The notes under the pieces: model-generated
Told to the model about the DNA's origin: nothing
Database searches by the model: none
Seen by the model: the letters and a program-made list of their open reading frames with translations, nothing else
Part shown: in pieces, positions 6,182 through 10,319 of the stretch
Layout: every line of letters starts with the position of its first letter
How positions within the stretch are numbered: position 1 is the stretch's first letter
DNA from: Anaerolineales bacterium
GTDB lineage: Bacteria; Chloroflexota; Anaerolineae; Anaerolineales; Villigracilaceae
Direction: 5' to 3'
Assembly: GCA_016789485.1 (NCBI GenBank)
Contig: JAEURE010000071.1
Coordinates: 1-10,319 of the forward strand
Length of the DNA: 10,319 bases
Made by a program: the position numbers and the translations under genes

Positions 6182-6188
6182 ATACATA

Positions 6189-7025
6189 ATGAATTCTCGT
6201 TCGTTACAAACAACAATTATATTCTTGGTCGTGGGGGGGATTCTTGCCTTGTCTCTTGGCGGTTTCTTCGGTTCCGCCTCAAGACAATTTAGCTCTGTAC
6301 TGATAGATGCGCAAACCTGGCTTTCCTCCCGTTTCTTAGGTCTGCAAGACTTCGTTACTGCCCCGCGTGACATTGTGTCATTGCGTACCCGCAACGCGGA
6401 ATTGGAGACTCAGGTCTCGCAGTTACAGGCGCAGGTGATCGAACTCCAGCAGCGCGTCAATGAGACTGAAATTCTGGCGGCTCTTGTTGACTTTTCCCGC
6501 TCCAACCCTGAAAGTACCTACAAAGCTGCTGCGGTCATTGGGCGCGACCCGAGCCCTTTTTTGCATTACATAATTATCAATCGCGGTTCAAATGATGATA
6601 TCCGCCGTGGTATGCCGGTTGTGACGAATCAGGGCCTGGTCGGGCGCGTAGATGCGGTGATTGCCGATGCTGCGCGGGTTCAGCTCATTACGGATCCTGC
6701 TTCTGCGGTGAATGTTTATTTACAAAATGCAGAGACCAGTGCTGTTGCATTTGGATCTGTCACAGGGGATGTTTCATTGGATATGATTTCGCAAAGTACA
6801 ACCATAGAATCAGGCGATCTTATACTGACCTCGGGCTTGGGCGGTGGATACCCTTCCGATTTGATCATTGGTCAGGTGGTCACGATTCGCAGTCTTGAGT
6901 TCGAACTGTTCCAGCAGGCAACGGTGCAGCCCGCCGTGGACTTCACTCGTTTGGATATCGTTTTGGTGATTACCAATTTCCGTCCAGTGGACATTACTCC
7001 ACTGGAACCTTTGCCTTCCCCGTAG
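6189..7025 (+). CDS. mreC: Rod shape-determining protein MreC
   Basis: MreC is a membrane-anchored scaffold outside the cytoplasmic membrane that joins MreB/MreD to PBP2 and stimulates it. The 278-residue protein shows one N-terminal membrane segment (about 8-28), a coiled coil with heptad-like Leu/Val spacing (about 62-98, LRTRNAELETQVSQLQAQV), and the double beta-barrel domain (about 110-265). The conserved start of that domain, VIGRDPSPFLHYIIINRG (116-133), and the segment GMPVVTNQGLVGRV (141-154) are standard MreC signatures, as is DLILTSGLGGGYPSDLIIGQVV further on. The tail is short and Pro-rich. It lies 37 bases after mreB; the ribosome binding site before ATG 6189 is poor. Length is normal. 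Confidence 0.95.
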   Translation: MNSRSLQTTIIFLVVGGILALSLGGFFGSASRQFSSVLIDAQTWLSSRFLGLQDFVTAPRDIVSLRTRNAELETQVSQLQAQVIELQQRVNETEILAALVDFSRSNPESTYKAAAVIGRDPSPFLHYIIINRGSNDDIRRGMPVVTNQGLVGRVDAVIADAARVQLITDPASAVNVYLQNAETSAVAFGSVTGDVSLDMISQSTTIESGDLILTSGLGGGYPSDLIIGQVVTIRSLEFELFQQATVQPAVDFTRLDIVLVITNFRPVDITPLEPLPSP

Positions 7026-7035
7026 TCTCATTTTC

Positions 7036-7536
7036 ATGCGAAATACAATTGCGTTTCCCTTGCTTGGGTTGGCGGTTATCCTGCAATCCTCGGTTGTCAG
7101 CCAGATGCGCTTGATCTCCGGCTACGCAGACTTGCCCCTGCTTGTTGTTGCCGCCTGGGCGTTGCAAGAGCGCGTTAAGTCTGCCTGGCACTGGGGAATA
7201 GTAGCTTGTGTGATGATAGGCTTTGTTTCTAGTATGCCTTGGCTGGTTGTGGGAATAGGTTATCTTGGTGTGGTCTTCCTGGCGCAGACCCTGCAAAGGC
7301 GTGTATGGCAGGCGCCATTGCTCGCCATGTTTAGTGTTATATTTATAGGCACATTATTTATTCATTTGTTGTCATTCGGTGTCCTGAGCCTGCTCGGCAC
7401 ACCTTATCCGTTTAACGATGTGATCGGGTTGGTGACTCTGCCAAGTCTTTTGCTTAATATGTTGTTTTCGATCCCGGTTTATGCATTAATGAGAGATTTG
7501 GCGCGTTGGGTTTATCCTCTTGAGGAGTATGAATGA
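7036..7536 (+). CDS. mreD: Rod shape-determining protein MreD
   Basis: MreD is a polytopic membrane subunit of the elongation complex that interacts with MreC and PBP2. The 166-residue protein is almost entirely hydrophobic with about five membrane segments (about 5-24, 32-45, 53-87, 94-122 and 128-152) and a charged tail ending in PLEEYE. MreD proteins are poorly conserved in sequence, so the assignment rests on size, topology and position between mreC (10 bases upstream) and mrdA (4-base ATGA overlap). No ribosome binding site is visible before ATG 7036, so translation probably depends on ribosomes coming off mreC. Confidence 0.9.
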   Translation: MRNTIAFPLLGLAVILQSSVVSQMRLISGYADLPLLVVAAWALQERVKSAWHWGIVACVMIGFVSSMPWLVVGIGYLGVVFLAQTLQRRVWQAPLLAMFSVIFIGTLFIHLLSFGVLSLLGTPYPFNDVIGLVTLPSLLLNMLFSIPVYALMRDLARWVYPLEEYE

Positions 7537-9731
7537 GTTCTGGGTCTGCATCTCGCCCTGTTCGGTTTGAGACATGGCGGCTTTCGACGATTTACATTGT
7601 CGTATTTCTAACGCTTAGCGGGCTGCTTTTTAGGCTGGTCAATTTACAGGTCTTTCAAAGTTCGGATTGGGCAGCCAGAGCGGTGGATAATTACACAAAT
7701 GAAGTAAGCATTCCCGCCCCGCGTGGAATTATTTATGATCGCAATGGATATATTCTTGCGCGCAATATTGCCTCTTACAATGTTGTAATTACTCCCGCAG
7801 GTTTGCCGGCAGACGACTCTGATATTCAGCGTGTATACCGTGAGCTTTCTGCATTAATTGACGTCCCCGTAGGTGGACCTGTGACAGACGAGTCGCTTGA
7901 AGAAGCTAAATTATTTGCGGCATGTGTTGAAGGTCCCGGTATTGCACAAATGGTGGCACTGCAGGATACACTTGCTCCATTTAGTCCGGTAAAAGTGAAG
8001 TGCAATGTTTCAGAGGAAATTGCCCGAGTTGTGGAAGAAAAATCGGTGGACTGGCCAGGTGTGGAGGTGGAAGTTGAGCCGATTCGGGATTATCCAACAG
8101 GTTCCCTGACAGCTCATCTGATCGGCTTTTTGGGACCGATTCCTGCCTTATTTGAAGATGAGTATCGTGCCAAGGGATTTATCCCCAACCGCGATAAGAT
8201 CGGTTATGCAGGCGTGGAAGATTCCATGCAGGACATCCTTGCAGGCAGGAATGGTTTGCGCGTGGTGCAAATTGATGTGGCGGGACAGGAAATTCGCAAC
8301 TTAGAGCCGCCCATTGCGGCGGTTCCAGGGAACAATGTTTACCTTACCATTGATACTCGTTTACAAGCCGCTGCTGAGGCGACTTTGTTAGAGGAAGTTC
8401 GCTTTTGGAATACCTATTTCAACAGAGTCCGCATTTCCAGCGGAGTGATCATCGCCATGAATCCGAAAACGGGTGAAATATTGGCAATGACGTCCTATCC
8501 CAGCTATGAAAACAATCGTTTCACCCGCATCATCCCAGCCTATTATTATGAACAATTGAGTCAGGATCCGCGCAAGCCGTTATTGAATAATGCCGTCTCT
8601 GCAGAGTATCCCCCCGGTTCGGTGTTTAAGCTGGCTACTGCAACTGGCGCGATCAATGAAGATGTGGTTGAGCTGGGACAGATTATTCAAGCTCCGGGGC
8701 AACTGCTTCTGTGTGAAAAATTTAATCCAAATGACATTTGTACCGATAGCAACACGCGTCCTTTCGTGGACTATATTTTTGAACAGCGCCCTGAGGGTTT
8801 CGGGACAATAGACTTTTTGCGTTGCATCGCCTTTTCTAGTAATGTTTGTTTTTACAAATTGGGCGGCGGATATGAAGATGAGATCAATCCTGGATTGGGA
8901 ATTGAGCGTTTGGGGCAATATGCCCGTGCTCTTGGTTATGGTGAACCGACGGGCATCGAACTTAAAGGTGAACAGGATGGGCTGATTCCTGATCCGCAGT
9001 GGAAGCGTATTAACACCGGTGAGAATTGGTCCACGGGCGATACGTATATTGCCAGTGTTGGACAGGGGTATGTGCTTACCACTCCTTTGCAAGTCTTAAT
9101 GTCAGGTTCGGTCATTGCCAATAGCGGCAAATTGATGCAGCCGACCATTATTCGAGAAGTGACAGATGGCGATGGGAATGTTTTGCCAATCTGGTTCAAT
9201 CCAAATGATTTTACCGTGACAGAGTTTGAGACTGATGGAAGCTATCAGATTTCGCCGTTCACCCCAAATATGCGCTGGGATGTGACCGTAACCCCGAAAA
9301 TTCAAAGCTATTCCTGCGACGAAGTTTATTGCAGCCTTGATGAGGATAATTTAAAAATTGTAGATCCTTCATCAATTCAAGCCGTACGAGAGGGGACACG
9401 CATGGCTGTGACCGATCCCTCTTTTGGCACTTTGCATGATCTCTTCGTTGATTTTCCGATCGCAGTGGCTGGTAAGACCGGAACGGCGGAATATTGTGAT
9501 GATGTCGCCAGAGCCGCGGATCGCTGTAACTTTGGTGCCTGGCCCACTCACTCCTGGACAGTCGCCTATGCCCCTTATGATGACCCTGAAATTATTGTTG
9601 TAGCCTTTGCCTACAATGGCGGTGAAGGGGCAAGTGTGGCCGGTCCAATGGTGGCGCGTGTCATCAAATCGTATTTTGAGATCAAAGCTATTGATATTGC
9701 CCAGGGAAATGCTCCTTTATCAGGGCCGTAA
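7533..9731 (+). CDS. mrdA: Penicillin-binding protein 2, elongation transpeptidase
   Basis: PBP2 is the class B transpeptidase that cross-links peptidoglycan during cell elongation with RodA. A single N-terminal membrane anchor (about 16-38) leads into the dimerisation/pedestal domain, with PRGIIYDRNG at 63-72. The transpeptidase domain carries all three active-site motifs: SVFK (S363 nucleophile, K366), SSN (435-437) and KTGT (648-651). At 732 residues it is about 100 longer than the E. coli protein (633), partly through a segment between the SxN and KTG motifs (about 550-625). It holds ten cysteines (131, 157, 394, 403, 431, 439, 595, 600, 655, 665), all on the outer side of the membrane by prediction. 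GAGGAG lies 5 bases before the ATG, which overlaps the mreD stop. A DUF-like or SpoVD/FtsI role is less likely given the mre neighbours. Confidence 0.95.
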   Translation: MSSGSASRPVRFETWRLSTIYIVVFLTLSGLLFRLVNLQVFQSSDWAARAVDNYTNEVSIPAPRGIIYDRNGYILARNIASYNVVITPAGLPADDSDIQRVYRELSALIDVPVGGPVTDESLEEAKLFAACVEGPGIAQMVALQDTLAPFSPVKVKCNVSEEIARVVEEKSVDWPGVEVEVEPIRDYPTGSLTAHLIGFLGPIPALFEDEYRAKGFIPNRDKIGYAGVEDSMQDILAGRNGLRVVQIDVAGQEIRNLEPPIAAVPGNNVYLTIDTRLQAAAEATLLEEVRFWNTYFNRVRISSGVIIAMNPKTGEILAMTSYPSYENNRFTRIIPAYYYEQLSQDPRKPLLNNAVSAEYPPGSVFKLATATGAINEDVVELGQIIQAPGQLLLCEKFNPNDICTDSNTRPFVDYIFEQRPEGFGTIDFLRCIAFSSNVCFYKLGGGYEDEINPGLGIERLGQYARALGYGEPTGIELKGEQDGLIPDPQWKRINTGENWSTGDTYIASVGQGYVLTTPLQVLMSGSVIANSGKLMQPTIIREVTDGDGNVLPIWFNPNDFTVTEFETDGSYQISPFTPNMRWDVTVTPKIQSYSCDEVYCSLDEDNLKIVDPSSIQAVREGTRMAVTDPSFGTLHDLFVDFPIAVAGKTGTAEYCDDVARAADRCNFGAWPTHSWTVAYAPYDDPEIIVVAFAYNGGEGASVAGPMVARVIKSYFEIKAIDIAQGNAPLSGP

Positions 9732-9753
9732 TACCTGAGTTGTCATCAGGTAT
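9731..9753 (+). repeat. Perfect 8-bp inverted repeat between mrdA and minC, overlapping a -10 box
   Basis: ATACCTGA (9731-9738) and TCAGGTAT (9746-9753) are exact complements around a 7-base loop. The left arm starts on the last base of the mrdA stop codon and the right arm covers the first half of a TATAAT. No T-run follows, so a strong terminator is unlikely; an operator controlling minC or a weak mrdA 3' hairpin are both possible. Confidence 0.5.
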
Positions 9754-9756
9754 AAT
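9751..9756 (+). promoter_or_regulatory. Candidate -10 box (TATAAT) for minC
   Basis: A perfect TATAAT lies 29 bases before the minC ATG and predicts a start near 9763 with a leader of about 23 bases. There is no good -35 box. minC could therefore be transcribed separately as well as by read-through from the mre promoter. Confidence 0.45.
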
Positions 9757-9785
9757 TCCTCTCAATACTTTGCACGAGCTGCTTT

Positions 9786-10319
9786 ATGGAACAGATTACA
9801 TCTCTTGTCCAAATAAAAGGAATACGCGATGGACTTCTTGCGACGTTTTTAGACGCGCCCTGGGAAGACCAGCGTGTTGCCCTGCTTGCGCAAATTGATG
9901 AACGCCCCTCTTTTTTTCAAGGAGCACGGCTTGCCATGGATGTCGGTGCGCAAATCTTAAAAGTTAATGATCTTGTGGATTTGCGCGATCATCTTTCGGA
10001 ACGGAATGTGGTGTTGTGGGCAGTAATTGGCGATTCCCCGACTACCGAACAGACCGCCCAACTGCTTGGCCTTGCGACTCGAATTTCCAAGCCGCGCCCC
10101 GAAGAGCAAAGGCAGTTTGCCGACACGATTACCGATGATACGGCACTGTTCGTCAATAAAACAGTCCGCTCAGGAACGCGTATTGAGTTTCCGGGGCATA
10201 TTGTCATCGTTGGTGATGTGAATCCTGGTGCGGAGATTGTTGCCGAAGGGAATGTAATAGTTTGGGGACGTGTGCGCGGTATGATTCACGCAGGCTCCAA
10301 GGGGGATCGTTCGGCATTC
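9786..10319 (+). CDS. minC: Septum site-determining protein MinC, 3' end beyond window
   Basis: MinC, recruited to the membrane by MinD, blocks FtsZ ring assembly away from midcell. The frame is open from ATG 9786 to the window end (178 codons, no stop), so roughly the last quarter of a normal-length protein is missing. The N-terminal domain (about 1-110) is weakly conserved, as usual, and begins QITSLVQIKGIRDGLLATF. After a linker comes the diagnostic beta-helical C-terminal domain: TVRSGTRIEFPGHIVIVGD (126-144), VNPGAEIVAEGNVIVWGRVRG (145-165) and MIHAG (166-170), matching the MinC signature closely. It follows mrdA after a 54-base gap containing an inverted repeat and a possible promoter; no strong ribosome binding site is visible. 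The next gene is expected to be minD, but this cannot be seen. Confidence 0.95.
   Translation, partial: MEQITSLVQIKGIRDGLLATFLDAPWEDQRVALLAQIDERPSFFQGARLAMDVGAQILKVNDLVDLRDHLSERNVVLWAVIGDSPTTEQTAQLLGLATRISKPRPEEQRQFADTITDDTALFVNKTVRSGTRIEFPGHIVIVGDVNPGAEIVAEGNVIVWGRVRGMIHAGSKGDRSAF

Noticed and set aside
8580..9092. 170-codon minus-strand open frame within mrdA
   Set aside because: It lies over the transpeptidase domain of PBP2, whose active-site motifs are intact; no domain seen in the antisense frame.
1..10319. CRISPR arrays, tRNA/rRNA genes, insertion sequences, toxin-antitoxin or defence genes
   Set aside because: No regularly spaced repeats, no cloverleaf or rRNA-like sequence and no transposase, integrase or defence domains were found on either strand.

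Overview
The window looks like chromosomal DNA from a bacterium of the phylum Chloroflexota, most likely class Anaerolineae. This is an inference from protein style, gene order and roughly balanced base composition; no rRNA or other decisive marker is present. No mobile element, CRISPR array, tRNA, rRNA or phage gene was recognised. Coding density is high, the longest non-coding gap is about 145 bases, and two genes (an M20 peptidase and minC) run off the window ends.

Left half (1-4935), all on the minus strand, read from right to left: a DegV/FakB-type fatty-acid-binding protein; a Crp/Fnr-family regulator; a 66-residue DUF2892 (YgaP-type) membrane protein; then a compact group of uridine kinase (udk), a cyclophilin peptidyl-prolyl isomerase, a VTT/DedA-like membrane protein and an M20 zinc peptidase. 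The Crp/Fnr gene and the DUF2892 gene look like a regulator-target pair: a palindrome of the GTGAC/GTCAC type sits about 41 bases upstream of the predicted DUF2892 transcription start. A strong terminator with 20-bp perfect arms separates DUF2892 from udk, and the udk promoter lies directly against it, positioned so that its mRNA would be leaderless.

Right half (5081-10319), all on the plus strand: mreB, mreC, mreD, mrdA (PBP2) and the 5' part of minC. This is the cell-elongation (rod shape) cluster followed by a division-site selection gene, an arrangement also known in Firmicutes. MreB forms membrane-bound actin-like filaments, MreC and MreD link them to the extracytoplasmic synthase, PBP2 cross-links peptidoglycan, and MinC inhibits FtsZ assembly at the wrong places. 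mreB starts with TTG behind a good ribosome binding site and an extended -10 promoter. mreD and mrdA overlap by 4 bases (ATGA).

The gene content is mostly ordinary housekeeping, and I see no clearly new system. The points most worth a second look are the ten cysteines of PBP2, all predicted to lie outside the membrane and mostly closely paired; the regulator/palindrome/DUF2892 arrangement; the terminator-promoter-leaderless junction before udk; and several perfect or near-perfect inverted repeats in short intergenic gaps.
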